A stretch of DNA of 64,000 nucleotides from Ailanthus altissimus (Eukaryota > Streptophyta > Magnoliopsida > Sapindales > Simaroubaceae). Location: the NCBI GenBank assembly GCA_946807835.1, contig OX327702.1:19158001-19222000 (forward strand), read 5' to 3'. Each line of letters starts with the position of its first letter. The stretch's first letter is position 1. Shown piece by piece: positions 11,999-24,299 of the stretch. Made by a program: the position numbers and the translations under genes. The notes beneath the pieces are model-generated. The model made no database searches. It saw only the letters and a program-made list of their open reading frames with translations, and was not told where the DNA came from.

Positions 11999-13245
11999 AT
12001 TGTCCAAAAATGCCTAACTTTGATGGCAAAAAAATCTCTTATGATTGACACATAGTTGATGACTTATATATCATCTTTTTTAGCTAAAGATCCATATATA
12101 ACAAAAGAATCTTTTAAACTTAACTAAAACTGTGTTTCAAAACCCTATAGAGAGTGTAATGTTTTGACCTAAATATTCTTGGGATGTGAGACCATTCAAT
12201 CTCTTTTCCTAAGCCAAAATCAGAGCAAACGAAACCATAGTCTAACGTGATTGCTATGAATGGAAAGTGCTACAACTTTGCATCACTACAGTAGCATTGA
12301 AACCCTTTATTCTGAAACTCAGTTTCATGAAAGATTAAATTAGGGATGGCACAATGGTAGAATTGAATATAGAATGGGAATTCAAGGTCAAAAATTATAG
12401 ATCGTAAATTAATTCTTTACTCTTAAATAATTGAAGCTAAATGCCATAACCATGGCCAAACGATGTTGCTCCATGTGTTGGCCATGTTGTTAGCATCCTT
12501 ATCTGGGTTTAGAGTGTCTCCCCAAGGTACAAAACTTGGCATAAGAGATGGAAAGAATAAATCGCTACTCACTTAATAGATTAGCATCAGAGAGAATTAG
12601 CAAAATGGTGACCAACTATTAAGTGTTGCAAATGAGGACAAAGAGTTTTATTGGATGGAACCAAAATTATTTCCGGTGTAAGATCTAATTCGAGAAAAAA
12701 GTTTGCAACTGTGGTGGGTAATGTGGAAAGTATTGAACTAATAAATTAATAAATTATAAATTATAATTATTTATAATTTTTATATTAATTAAAATTAATA
12801 AATATTATGGGCTAATCTGTGATTGACACATAGATATGACATAATATATTATGCGTTAAATTTCATCCCACTCTATCAACTCACTTTAAATTTTTGTGGT
12901 GAGTAGTGATTTTTCCCTTCTATAGTTAAAATAAGCTAACGGATTATGATAAAATTAAGATCTCTAAAACTTGTGGGAAAAAATTGAATCTTTGGTCAAA
13001 TTCCTAGAACAAAGATGTTCTTAACCCTAGTATGAAACTATTCTTTTAACATCATAGTCTTAGCTTTCTTAAGATTTAAATTGTTTTTTATAATGTAATC
13101 CCTAAATGATATGAAAATTGTCAATTCACAACAAATCTTAAAATTCCTTTACTCACTAAGGTTAATAACCAACTTAAGAGAAGTTAGTCTGGCATGTTTT
13201 ATTACATATATTTTAGATTCTGAAATTAAATCTCTTTTAAAGTTA
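11999..13245. other. Intergenic, no supported gene
   Basis: Mixed to AT-rich DNA. No conserved coding motif on either strand. It forms the left flank of the Tat element. Confidence 0.5.
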
Positions 13246-13250
13246 GATTG

Positions 13251-15849
13251 TGTTTGCAAAAATATGCTTTTGATCCATGTACGTTATGTGTCTGGCTAGA
13301 CAAATATTGCTCCACATTCGAGGGAAGCTGAGACGAAAGAATTTTACCAGTGAGCGAGGTTTATCGTTAAACCTTAATTGAGAAATAGCAGGCTAGATCT
13401 ATTACTAAACCTAGGCTATGGTACAGCAAGGGTGTCGCAAAGCTTAGGTTATTATTGAATAAGGACAAGCAAAGCTCGAACAATAAGGCTGCGGGATCTT
13501 CAACAAGCGAGGATGCGAAGTCCTGGGTTAAATGATAAAAATAGATAAAAAGCTGAGAAGCTTTGTATAAAATATGTGTATTGAATTGTTGATGGTACAA
13601 GTAATGAGAAAACATACTATAGAAAAGCCTACTTTTGTAAGGAAAAAGATCTTATTATTGTTAGAGTCGGTGCTTACGTGCTATCCCTGAATGTACATAT
13701 ACTTATGTATTTATACAAGTGTACATTCTCATTAAATCGCAAATACCAATTTATATGGTATTATGCATATAACATCACAGAATTGTAGATCTGAAGGAGT
13801 TCGAATCAGATCTAAAAGGTTTAGATAAGGGCTCATAGTTAGCCATGCTGAGAGATATAAATGTTAAATGTTAGCACAGCTAAGTGTTAGCTGGTTATAA
13901 TACTCAGCAAATCCAAGAGTTGGAGCCTTGTTTGTAATGGGACATAGACCTAAGAATATACTAGTAACTGTATAGTTGCAAGAGTTACAATCGAGTGCCA
14001 AGAAATGTAAGTTGTGCAAATATGTTCTCGAATAATAGTCCCTGATCTATTTCTGCCGATGTGGGTCTGTCGGCGGATACTTTATATATAGATCAGCATA
14101 TGTCGTACCTATTGGGTATAGATGGTCGTTCCTGACCGACTGTGAGCTTGGAGCTCATATTGATATATGGGTATTCAGTTAGGACTGGATATGGGACAGA
14201 CTCGCGAGGGCCTTCGATAGACATCCTATATAAGCCATCAACGGAGGGTCCTCTCGAGTTGAATAGTATACATGGTCCTTTGACCTGAGTGCCACGGTGG
14301 ACTTGTAAGTGATCCACTATACTTTGGTTCCACGCATGTCACAGACCTTTCATGGTGTGACTGTTGAGTGTCGCTGGGTATGGTCTGATGCTTATGGAGT
14401 CCAATGCGTACAGATACGGGATCCGTCAGCTCTTATAGGGAGTTTGATATCCAGATGCTTCGAGACTGTATCTCAGAAAATCTTGTGGCCACAAGTATCA
14501 ATTCTAGGAAATAGTTTCGTTAGGATTGAACAATATGGTAAAGGAGTTTGGGCATATTGTTCATTGAGATACAAGTCTAAAGATAGGACATGGATGAACA
14601 TATGGGGATTTGATGGTGATAATCTATATCCCGTACATCCAGGATATCATGACGGAAGGACTATACGTATGCGTTGTAACCTCAGCTTGTATGGTTCAAC
14701 CCGCTAATTTGTGTATTTGTGACGTATGCGTGGGGCATTGTTCACAGACTCATGGAATAGTTTCATTTGACAAATCAGGTGTAGGACCTAAGGAGTCCAG
14801 CGATATGAAGTGTACTCGTTGTGCACTGGGGCAGCGTGCCGAATTAAATTGTTTAATGCAGTAATATTCAACACTTCTACGAGAATACGTGCGTGTCTAT
14901 ATTTAAGTGTTAAATATAACAATTAGTTAATAATTGTTATTTACTAATTGTATTAGGACACGTAGCATATTGTAGACCCTCCGTTGAGTTTACCTAAGTG
15001 TAGAATTTGGTGGGACCTACTAGGAGGTGAACTTGGTAACTATTCATGAGGGGCAAAATGATTATTTCTCAGTTTGATTATTTAATAGTTAAATAATCAA
15101 AATATCTTTCTTTTTATATAATATATATTATATTATTATTTATATTATATAATATTTTATATTATATATTATTATTATATTATAATATTATATATATATA
15201 AAGCAAAAAGAAAGAGAAAGTGAGATGAGAAGATTTGGCCGAGGGAGAAAGAGAGAAATGGAGAAGAAAGAAAAGAGAAAGAAGAGAAAAAAAAAGAAAG
15301 AAGAAGAAAGAAAAAGGGAAGAGAGAAAAAATGAAAATGTTTCATTTTGTTCTATGCTTCCAATTGGAGCAATTATGAATTGCTTCAAATTTTCATTTCT
15401 TATTCTTTTGGAGAAAGGATATAAATTCACTCCCGGCCATTTTGGGGATTAAAAGTTAATCTCAAGCTGAATATCAGGCTATTGTTCTAGCTCACCAAGC
15501 CCACCGTGTTGGTGACTAGAACTACACACGAGTTGGTCTCTATGCGGACTCCAGAAAAAAAAATATGTATAACATTACACGTTTGGTTGGTTCTCTAACT
15601 GTATAAATATATTAATGTGATTAATATATTTATTTATTGTGTTTATTACAAAATTTATATTTTTGCTGCGTTAGGCAATAGACACAATTGCACATGCATA
15701 CACCCACGTGCCTAAGATCCGACTACACCGACAATTATAACATAATTTTTTATTATGTATAAATTTTTAAATAAGCTACAATGCACATTTGGCCCTAAAA
15801 TCTTTAATATAGAAAAGCCCATTAGGCACTTTTTGGGCCGGTGTTAACA
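13251..15849 (-). repeat. 3' LTR of the Tat element, split by a solo LTR
   Basis: Outer parts 13251-13658 and 15734-15849 align with the single-piece LTR at 27244-27792: shared runs include GGCTAGACAAA, AATAAGGACAAGCAAAGCT and GCTGAGAAGCTTTGTATAAAATAT. On the minus strand it starts TGTTAACACCGG (at 15849). The middle 13659-15733 is foreign. Confidence 0.85.
13659..15733 (+). mobile_element. Solo LTR, 2.1-kb family, copy 1 (nested)
   Basis: 2075 bp starting TGTTAGAGTCGG and ending CTACACCGACA, with perfect 5-bp target duplications ATTAT (13654-13658 and 15734-15738). It aligns along its whole length with 47708-49806, including the shared block TGGTCTCTATGCGGACTCC. It interrupts the 3' LTR of the Tat element, so it is the younger insertion. 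A TATA-like TATATATATAAAG (about 15189-15201) is followed by about 140 bases of nearly pure purines. It has no internal domain, so it was presumably left by recombination between two LTRs. Open stretches inside are spurious. Confidence 0.85.
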
Positions 15850-15861
15850 TTGCCCCTGTAA

Positions 15862-16851
15862 GCCTGTCAAAATGATAATTTTTTCAAGGCTTGCAACACT
15901 TTAGCCAATCGAAATCGCCCGCTACGAACTTATCAATCCAAAATTGCTTGGACCATGCTTAGTAATTCGATACTTCAGAATCACCTGGATTACCCTAGTA
16001 AGCCTAAAAATCTCATTCTCAACTCTCTTAAGATTGTCCGGGTGCCTTCATACAATAGTTCTTTGAGGTTACCTTGATCATAATATTGTCATACATAAAT
16101 CGTCCAATTCTTATTTATGTTATTCAGGTCAGTCTATCACAATATGACCTACCCAAATCATCCTAGAACTCTTTTGATGTTTTATTTCGTTTGGATCGCC
16201 CTTTTATTTCATCTTGAAATCGCCCAAGCATAGATTTAGTCCAAACACTCGATCGATTTTACCTCTTTTCTTTAATCTTACTATTAGCTCATAGTGGCCT
16301 AATCACTCTATTTTTTCTTAAATGGCCGTCTATCAAGTTATAGCATCATATAGATCGGCCTCAGCTACCTTGGTCCCACTTCTTACTCTTTTAGGTGGGC
16401 AATCGACCTAAATTTACAAATAACTTCGTAAAATCACCCACAACTATCATTTACTGTAGAATTGTCCAAAATCACTTCAAACTAATTTGCAAGACTTTAC
16501 CTTTATACTAGAATATCACCTTGAAGAACATGAGCTTTGATATCGTTCACTAATATCCTATTATTTGTAGATTGTCTTTTGTAATGAGCTATAATTTGTC
16601 TAGTGAAATTGCTTCTACAAACCTTATAAATAAGTCATTCATCCTTTTATAGACATAAATTGGCCAATCTTTCTGTCATAAGTTATGTTGGCTTATCCTA
16701 TACATTGTGAAAATCCGTCACTTCTCAAAGATCTTTTCACCTTTTTTTCAACCATTAGTAACGATTACTTAATTATTATCATGGAAATTATTGTTAGCTA
16801 ACAAAAAATGTCTCATCATTAAATACTTAATTGAAAATTAATAAGTGACTT
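15862..16851. other. Non-coding spacer of the Tat element
   Basis: About 1 kb between the polypurine tract and the duplicated start of the PMD region. Mixed composition, no reading frame. It may hold the promoter of the antisense PMD unit, but no box is convincing. Confidence 0.5.
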
Positions 16852-17685
16852 TTCATCTTAACCACCCTAAATGCTATAAAATATATTTAAGTTTAGGTCT
16901 TCAATGGTCTTCAACCCACCTTCAGGGTAAATTCAAACTAATTTCCTTTTTTATCTTAATTATCTACATTTCATCTTCAAATTTTGTTTATTTACTATTG
17001 TTCTTTTCTTTGTAGTTTTACCATGGCATCTAAATTGAACAATATTGTCCGCACTAAGAAATTGTGCACTGCTAAGATGGACGATAAGAATTTGAACCTC
17101 CACACTAAAGCTCATAAAATCGCACTATCAGATGAGGTGGCCACAGGTATTAACATACTTGGCCGACCATTTAGGATATATTCTAGGTCCTTATGAATAT
17201 AAGATCATCATAGAATACTTAGATTATTTTCATCTTAACCACCCTAAGTACTATAAAATATACTTAAGTTTAGTTTTACTTTTCACCTTTACTTTGAGCA
17301 TTTGCATTTTCCCCAACTCTCTCAAGCACCTTTCAACCTGTTCATCAACCCATCTTTAATGGTCTTCAACCCATCTTCAGGGTAAATTCAAACTAATTTC
17401 CTTTTTGTTCTTAATTATCTACATTTCATCTTCAAATTTTGTTTATTTATTATTGTTCTTTTCTTTGTAGTTTTACCATGGCATCTAAATTGAACAATAC
17501 TGTCCGCACTAAGAAATTGCGCACTGCTAAGGTGGACAATAGGAATTTGAACCTCCACACTAAAGCTCATAAAATCGCACTATCAGATGAGGTGGCCACA
17601 AGTATTAACATACTTGGCCGACTATTTAGGATATATTCTAGGTCCTTATGAATATAAGATCATCATAGAATACTTAGATTATTTT
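16852..17685 (+). repeat. Tandem duplication of the 5' part of the PMD unit
   Basis: Two head-to-tail copies, about 16852-17226 and 17227-17685. Body positions are offset by 455 bp. The first copy lacks about 80 bases that the second has after AAGTTTAG. Each copy carries a T-rich leader ending in TTTCTTTGTAG, which looks like an intron acceptor, then ACCATGGCATC and about 60 codons. The protein starts differ by a handful of residues. Confidence 0.85.
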
Positions 17686-20506
17686 CCTACTCACCACAAA
17701 GACCTATTTAGATTTAGTCAAGAATATGATATGTCTATCTGGTTGACCACTAAGTTAATCAGTTCTTGGCCAAAGACCACAAGTGATTTTAAGGGATGAC
17801 TTAATCACCTTGAACCTCATTTTGGTTCAGTGTGGAAATCGGCTAGGATTTACAATCTCATCCAGTTAACCAGATACCAAATCCCTCCTTACAATGATTT
17901 GATTTCTACCATCATTCTTTTCTGGTCGAGGTCGGCCAACTACTTTTGTTTTAGATTTAGGTACATGTCACCTATACTCTATGACTTAGCAGTTCTCTTC
18001 AACCATCTAGTTTATGGGGTTGAAATAAACTCTGAACTTAAGGTTGAAAAGGCTGAGTCTAGTTTCAACAAATTTATGACAGCCTTTAAGGAAAAATTAA
18101 CCACCCCTAGTTGAACTAAACATATTGCATTCCTTCTGTACTGGCTTAGCAAGTACGTCCTGTGCCCACTTTCTAAAAAAATTACCAAGGAGTACACTAA
18201 AGTTGCTATCGTCCTGGCTGATGGCAAACCACTCACCTTAGGTCTTTTTTTTTTTCCTTTCCCACCTTTATAGAAGCCTTTTTGAATTTGTCTTCAAATG
18301 ATGAGTCGACCTTTTCAAATGCTGGGGGTTCTTTATAGATACTCTACTTTTGGATATCAGCTTATTTCCCTTTATTTTTCAAAGTAACATCTTAGCCTAG
18401 TGAAAATTGACTTAGGTGTTATGCTCATTGACTTATTTAATAGCAGCTCAAAGGTTTAAACTTTAGCAATGTCTTTTTCTTCTTTCACAATACCCCTTTA
18501 TTAGATGATAAATCATTCTGCCAACTTAGGTTGGCCTTTTTTGGCCCTAAATAGACCAGATGGTCTTACCAAGGTCAAAATTATACGACCAAGAATGTCT
18601 CTTTGGATGCAATGTGGCATGAATTATAGGTTAGCTGCATAATGACTCAAGACTTACATCAAGGGGCAACCATTACTGCTGGCTTAATTAACAAGTATGG
18701 GATGGAGACTCATCATCCTCAATGGATAAGTCAACAATTTAGCCTGGTTCAAGCCATTCTATACCCCAACCTTTTTTCAGCAAACCAAAAGTTTGGGAGT
18801 AGAGTAGTTTTTAGGTTACCTTTCTACGTAGAGGCAACTACAAAAGTGACCAATATTCTTATGAGCTTGCTTTTTACTGGTCAAGTTTCCTATTTTACTT
18901 GGTCGCCTGAGATTGTTTGATCCCTATTAAAGAGATGTGGTCAACTAGTTTTTTTAATTTTTTTTTAACATAAGCATTATCGCACCTCAATTTTAAGGAT
19001 TCTAACTGTGGTACTGCTGTACAGGTCGACCACAAGACGACACATGGTAAGATCATCCAAGATATCTTGAATTTTGAGTCTTTTTATCACTTTAAGTACA
19101 TATGCAATAATAGAGAGGAAATGAAATAGTTGTGTTATTAAAAGAAACGAGAACTCCTTTTGGAACACAGATAGTTAGTTGTAGAACGCCAAACAGAATG
19201 GGTCTATTCTGATAACCCTTGGTTAGGTGAAGTGTTATTCGAGTGACTATATATGGATCCAAGGTATCAAATTCCAAAAGCTAAGTTTAACATTGCCAGA
19301 GACATTCTCACTAAAAGGGGAAATATGTCTACCTGGATTGATTTTTATCTTGAGGACTAGAAAAAAACCCATCATTGACCATAAATCGATCAAGATCATT
19401 GGCGATATACACCGACAAGGTATTACAATAGCTTTTTCTCTTTTTTTTCCTTTGTGGTTATGACTAATGCTTTTATTCTTAATGCAGAGGCGATTCTTAC
19501 TACCTCGGATGCCTCACCAATCATCGCTGATGATCTGGCTCCTCTTCGTAGCAAGTTAAAGTAAAGATCATCCTCTGAGTTCATATATCATCCTTCTATG
19601 TTTCCATTTTCTTATACTTGTTCTCTTGTTCAAACAACCGCTCACAAAACCCAACGGATAAAAATTATTAATTTAAAAACTCTTTCTAAAAGTCGACTAT
19701 TTCTCACCAATCAGTTAGCCTAAGCCTGCTCGTGACTCCAACCATATCACCCTAAGCTACCCCTCAGGGTCCTCTTGCCCTAGAACCAACTCCCTTGCCT
19801 ACATTGGAGTCATCTTCTAGTGCTTCTAAATGCTCATCAAAGGTGACACGGATTGGTAAACTTATTGTGACATTTTCTTGATGTTTTTCAAAGTGTCGAC
19901 AGACGAAAGTGAATATGTAGTCGATCTTCCCCAAATCTAGAATCATCCTCTTCGGCCTTAAACATTCAACATGAGGTCCTTACTATAATTCAGGAGTTAA
20001 AATCCTTAAAGGATTAAATGGCCATGATCGTCAAGTTTTTACAGTGAATAAGAAGCTAAAATTTTTATAAGATAATGCCACTGATGACTCAATGTCAATC
20101 GACCTCAAAATAAAATTGGATGATTTTGCGGCTTCATTTACTACAATTGCGAAGAAGAAATAATCGGCCAAGTATATAATTAATAAGGTTAAGAAGGAGG
20201 CTAAGGAGAAAGCGTCTTTGGATCGCTTTAAAGCTCACTTAATGGGAGAGCTGAAGAAGTCTAGGAATAAAAGTAAATCGACCAAAAGTAGGATTAAGGA
20301 GTTTGAGGGCAAGCTGGCAAAACTTAAAGCAGAAGAAACTAGTCGAACTACTTTTGAGAAAGCAAGTTCTGAATAATCATTCCAAAATGGCTGAGCTGAA
20401 GAAAACTCTTAAACTCAAGGAAGTATTGGTCCTGAAGGCTGAAGTTAAGTTGAAGGCAGCCGACTTCACTGTGGCTGAGTTCTTCAAGTATTTTGATCAA
20501 TTGTAA
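17478..20506 (+). pseudogene. Plant mobile domain (PMD) protein gene, antisense within the Tat element
   Basis: Plus-strand frames give, in order: a start MASKLNNTVRTKKLR (ATG 17478; duplicated at 17023); GYILGPYEYKIIIEYLDYF; a block with LIQLTRYQIPPYNDLI (about 17848-17895); ANYFCFRFRYMSPILYDLA (about 17937-17993); then HIAFLLYWLSKYV and KVAIVLADGKPLTLG (about 18122-18243). The last parts match the plant mobile domain (F-FRxGxMSPTLxDVA... HxAFLLxWLxxFVF...xxAIxLAxG). A later piece, QFSLVQAILYPN (about 18735-18775), and a lysine/glutamate-rich coiled-coil-like tail (about 20100-20480) follow. One frameshift near 17600 and several stops show decay. PMD proteins occur in host genes (MAIN/MAIL family) and in transposons; the biochemical role is unclear. 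Its position between pol and 3' LTR, antisense, matches extra ORFs reported in Tat-lineage elements. Confidence 0.75.
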
Positions 20507-20989
20507 ATCGATCAGTAGCACTCTTATCATTTGTAATATTTTTGGGAATGAAATATATATATATTATCTTTTGTCCAAGTCTCCTATATATTTCTCAAAG
20601 TCGTCTAATAATTCATAGATATTTTGATTAAATCAATTTCTCATAATCAACTACCCTTGAAAACAAATGTATAAATCAAGGAAAATCGATCGGCTTTTAT
20701 TGAATGAAGAAAGTTACAAGTTAAAATATATGATCGAGTTAATATAATCGACCACTCTAATATGTATTTGACCGAAGAAGCACAAATTAGCTAACATAAT
20801 TTTATTCTCACAAGATGGTTTTTATTCAAAAACTAAGTATAGATTAAATGATAATCGATCTATTGTTTACCTAGCATAACCAAATGGGATTGACAATCTT
20901 ATTTTCTTTAGGTCTTAGACCAATTATTATAAAGTTGTTTGGTCTTTGTGATCATGAGATCGGTTGAAAAATCGTCTTATCTATCCTTT

Positions 20990-22245
20990 CAAACATGGTC
21001 GGTTGGTATTTTTTTAGATATTTACCGTTAATTGACATGGAGATATTTGTCTAAATCGCTCAACAAATATATTCCTTTGTCGAGGATTTTTGCCACCTTG
21101 AACGGCCCTTTCTAATTAGCACTGAATTTTCTTAGGTCGTTTCTCTTGGAATTTATTGGGATAACTACCTTCCATACTAGGTCGCTCTGGCCAAAGGTCT
21201 TAAACTTGACCTTTTTATTAGAAGCCCTTTCAACCTTCTTCGTTTGGATCTCAAGTTGGTTTAGGGCTTTAAGGTCGTGCTCATCTAACTGATCCATTTC
21301 TTTAACTATGGCATTTTGGTATTGTTTGAGGGTCTAGATCATCCTAGAATTGCCTTATGAGTGAGCTTTCAATTAGTTTCATTGTGACTATGGCCTCATA
21401 TCCATAAACCAACTGATAAGGTGAGGTACCAATGGCCATTTTTGGATTGACTCTGTTTGTCCACAGTATTTCCTAGAGCTTCTCATGCCATGACCTAGGG
21501 CTATCCAAGATTGCCTTTTTCAACCCCTAGATGATTGATTTATTTGTTAACTCACCCTGGCCATTTGATTAAGCATAATAAAGTGCACTATGTATTAACT
21601 TGAAGTTGAATTCCTTAGAAAAATTATTTATTTCTTCTCCTATGAAGATAGTCCATTTGTCGGTTATGATCAACTCAGGTCGGCCATGCCTATAAATAAT
21701 ATTTTCCTTAATGAATTTGATGATCCATTGTTGGTTAACCATCTTCAATGGGATCGCTTCAACTTATTTGGTAAAGTAATTGGTCGCCATAAGGATAAAC
21801 CAAGTTATTTAGATTATGGTGGATATAGTTTTCCAATTATGCCCATGGGACAACCTCTAAATGACTAAGGTTTGATCATGGCATGTATTTTATGTGCTGG
21901 GATAATTTGTATCGATTTATTCTTCTAACATTCTTTATAACCTTTAGCGTAATTATGACAATCTCATCGCATAGTTGGCCACCATAATCTAGTCTTTAAA
22001 AATCACTTTCTTCATTATTCACCAACTGAGATAGGCTACGGTTAATCCTTCGTGAGATTTGACCATTACAAGCATAAATTTCTATGGGCCGACACATCTC
22101 AATAATTCGTCTAGAGGTGCTTCTCCAGCAAAAAAAAACGAATTTAAGTGCCAACATCTTGATTTTACAATCAGCTGACTCATTAGAGTTCTTCATATAG
22201 GTGATCAAATCCTCCCTCCAGTCATTACTAAGATCGACCAATAAT
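20990..22245 (-). pseudogene. Tat element integrase (broken)
   Basis: Minus-strand pieces cover the integrase core. IIKFIKENI and the LIITDKWTIF block hold the second acidic residue (usual form SDNGTQF). SNGQGELTNKSI carries the expected Glu. SWHEKLQEILW, GTSPYQLVYG and the C-terminal ALNQLEIQTKK...FGQSDLVWK (21112-21297) follow, with GPFKVAKIL near 21095. Integrase would insert element cDNA into the genome. Frame changes and stops are frequent. It lies directly downstream of RNase H, as in gypsy elements. Confidence 0.8.
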
Positions 22246-22249
22246 ATAG

Positions 22250-22900
22250 GTAAGTGATTTGGTAGCTCAGGGGTATGCAGGCAAGAGCATCGCCTGTAAG
22301 TTAAAAGGATTTCTGCGATTGCCCGTCTAAATCTTGATACCTCTTGGGCGAGATAGTTGGCTTTAGAATTGTTTGCTCTTATAGAATACTTGACCAGGGC
22401 AAAATGAAAAGCCTTGGATGAAATGTTTTTCCTTGTTGTGGTATGAGACTAGTAGGTCGTCATCATAACTATATTCTCCGATCACTTGCTTTATTACTAA
22501 CAAAGAATCACATCGAACTTCAATGTCTTTGATACCCATCTCAACAAGTACCTCTAGCCCAATGATTAGCACTTTATATTTGACCTGATTGGTAGTGCAT
22601 AGGAAGTCCAAGTAGAACGACATCTGTATTTTTATTCCTAAGGACGATGCATGCTCCTGCGAACTAATTTTAGTTTTTAAACCGTTGAACCAAAGCCACC
22701 AACTTGTACTTAGTATGGTGATATCATGATCGATTATTTTTATGTACGGTGTAGGATGATCAACTAAGAAATCAGATAGACTTGTCTCTTGACTGTCGTT
22801 TGGGTAATATACTTCAAATTGAATTCTGATAGTGCGATCACTCACTTACCAAGCCGATTTCTCAAGAATGGCTTTGACAGGAAATATTTTATGATGTGTG
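22250..22900 (-). pseudogene. Tat element RNase H (catalytic residues lost)
   Basis: A 160-codon open stretch (22363-22845) reads through the RNase H domain: LSDFLVDHPTP, then WWLWFNGLKTK, then FLCTTNQVKYKVLIIGLEV, then IEVRCDSLLVIKQVIGEY. The usual Tat forms are ADFLADHP, WxLYFDGS, CTNNEAEYEALI and GDSQLVVxQV. The first catalytic Asp (FDG) is Asn here, and the Glu of the NEAEYEAL segment appears as Lys, so it should be inactive even where open. In a working element the domain removes RNA from RNA/DNA hybrids. A stretch near 22260 that looks tRNA-like is part of this region. Confidence 0.8.
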
Positions 22901-23900
22901 TCTTACCTATCACAAAGCTAAGCACAATTTTTTAATCGTTGTATATCTGGTCTCTTGTCATTTAGAACTTGGCTGAGATAATACATGGCCTTCTCAACAC
23001 CCTCATATTCTTATGCTAACATGCTGTCGATCGATCTTAAATTACCGATATATAAAAAAAAAGATGTAGTCTTAGTTTAAGCGATACTATGACTGGTGGA
23101 CTTGTTAGGTACTTCTTAATTTTTTCAAAAATCTTTTGATAGTGATTTATCCATATAAACTCTTCTCTATTTTTCAATTTTAGTAGAGATGACCAGACTT
23201 GTAAACTTATCATACTTCACTGTACATGCACATTTTAAGGGATTTATCTTGAGCTAGTGTAATCGCATTCTCTAAAAGGCTATCCTTAAATCAGCAAAGT
23301 GTTCGTCATCATACTTCAATTTGATCACCTCATCATTGATATAAACTTCTAGAAATCAACTAATCATGTTATGAAAGATGGCGTTCATAGCACATTGGTA
23401 GGTCGCCCAAGCATTTTAGCCCGAATGACATCATCCCAAGGTATTTGAATGTTGTTTTATCGATGTTGGTCTTTTTTATGAAAATTTGGTTATAGTCTGA
23501 ATATCCATCCAGGAAGCTGAGTATTTAGTGGCAAGGAACTAAATCAACCAACATATCGATTATGGGCATTGGATATTCATCTTTAGAAGTTGCTAGGTTG
23601 AGGTTGCAAAAATCTATACAAAGCCTAAGTTTGCCATTCTTTTTATTACTGGGACGACAATGAATAGCCATTCTACATAGTTAGTCGGCCTAATAAATCC
23701 TGCACTAAGGAGTCTTTTGATCTCTTTGGCTATTTTATCCTTGACCTCCCTAGACATCTTTCTCATGTGCTAGTTATATGGCTAAAATTCATCTTTGATC
23801 AGCAAACTATGCTTGACCAACTCCCTACTGAGGGCAGGCATCTCAGTATAATCCCATGCAAACCAATCTTTGTATTCTCTAAGAATTGCCAATAATTTTT
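22901..23900 (-). pseudogene. Tat element reverse transcriptase (broken)
   Basis: Minus-strand frames show AGFIRPTNYVEWL, VVPVIKKNGKLRLCIDF, CNLNLATSKDEYPMP, FLDGYSDYNQI and CAMNAIFHNMI, in the standard order of gypsy reverse transcriptase. The catalytic Y-x-D-D box reads YIND, so one of the two Asp is lost. Stops and shifts occur throughout. It lies between protease and RNase H. Confidence 0.85.
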
Positions 23901-24299
23901 CCTTAAAAGTTGGATCTAGGCCCTGAAGATTGATTTATGGTCGCTCACCTGCCCTAAGTTGAATTCCTTCAATTTGCTTTGAGGGTTGTGGTCATCTAAC
24001 TTTTCTAAAGTTAGTTTTAACTCATGGTCAATTTGAAGGTCTTGAACTGCACCTTTCTAGATACATTTGGTCGAGGTAGACGTATGTTTCTATCTATTCA
24101 TTGGAAAAATATACTAAAGGTCAATCTATTTTGACCGTGGTATAGTGAGCTAGATCGACCTTGATGACTTAAATGTCAATTTTGACTGTTTCTAAGCTAT
24201 ATTGGTATCGGTCGCCCTGTTTCAATAAAGTTGTAGTGATGGTTGGATTATATAACGCAGCAGATATCACTTTTTCGTCACCTTCAAACGGTCTAGGGT

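Noticed and set aside
14309..14864. Open stretches of 132 and 84 codons
   Set aside because: Inside the 2.1-kb solo LTR; the homologous LTR at 47.7-49.8 kb does not keep these frames open.
15188..15452. Lysine/glutamate-rich or Ser/Phe-rich open stretches on both strands
   Set aside because: Artefacts of the purine-rich tract in the solo LTR.
17830..18114. Independent small gene starting MWKSARIYN
   Set aside because: It is an internal part of the PMD coding region, separated from upstream parts by a single stop.
22260..22310. tRNA-like text (GGTAGCTCAGGGGTATGCAGGCAAGAGCATCGCC)
   Set aside because: It resembles a tRNA D-arm region, but no acceptor stem, anticodon arm or T-arm follows, and it lies in the antisense of the Tat RNase H-integrase coding region.
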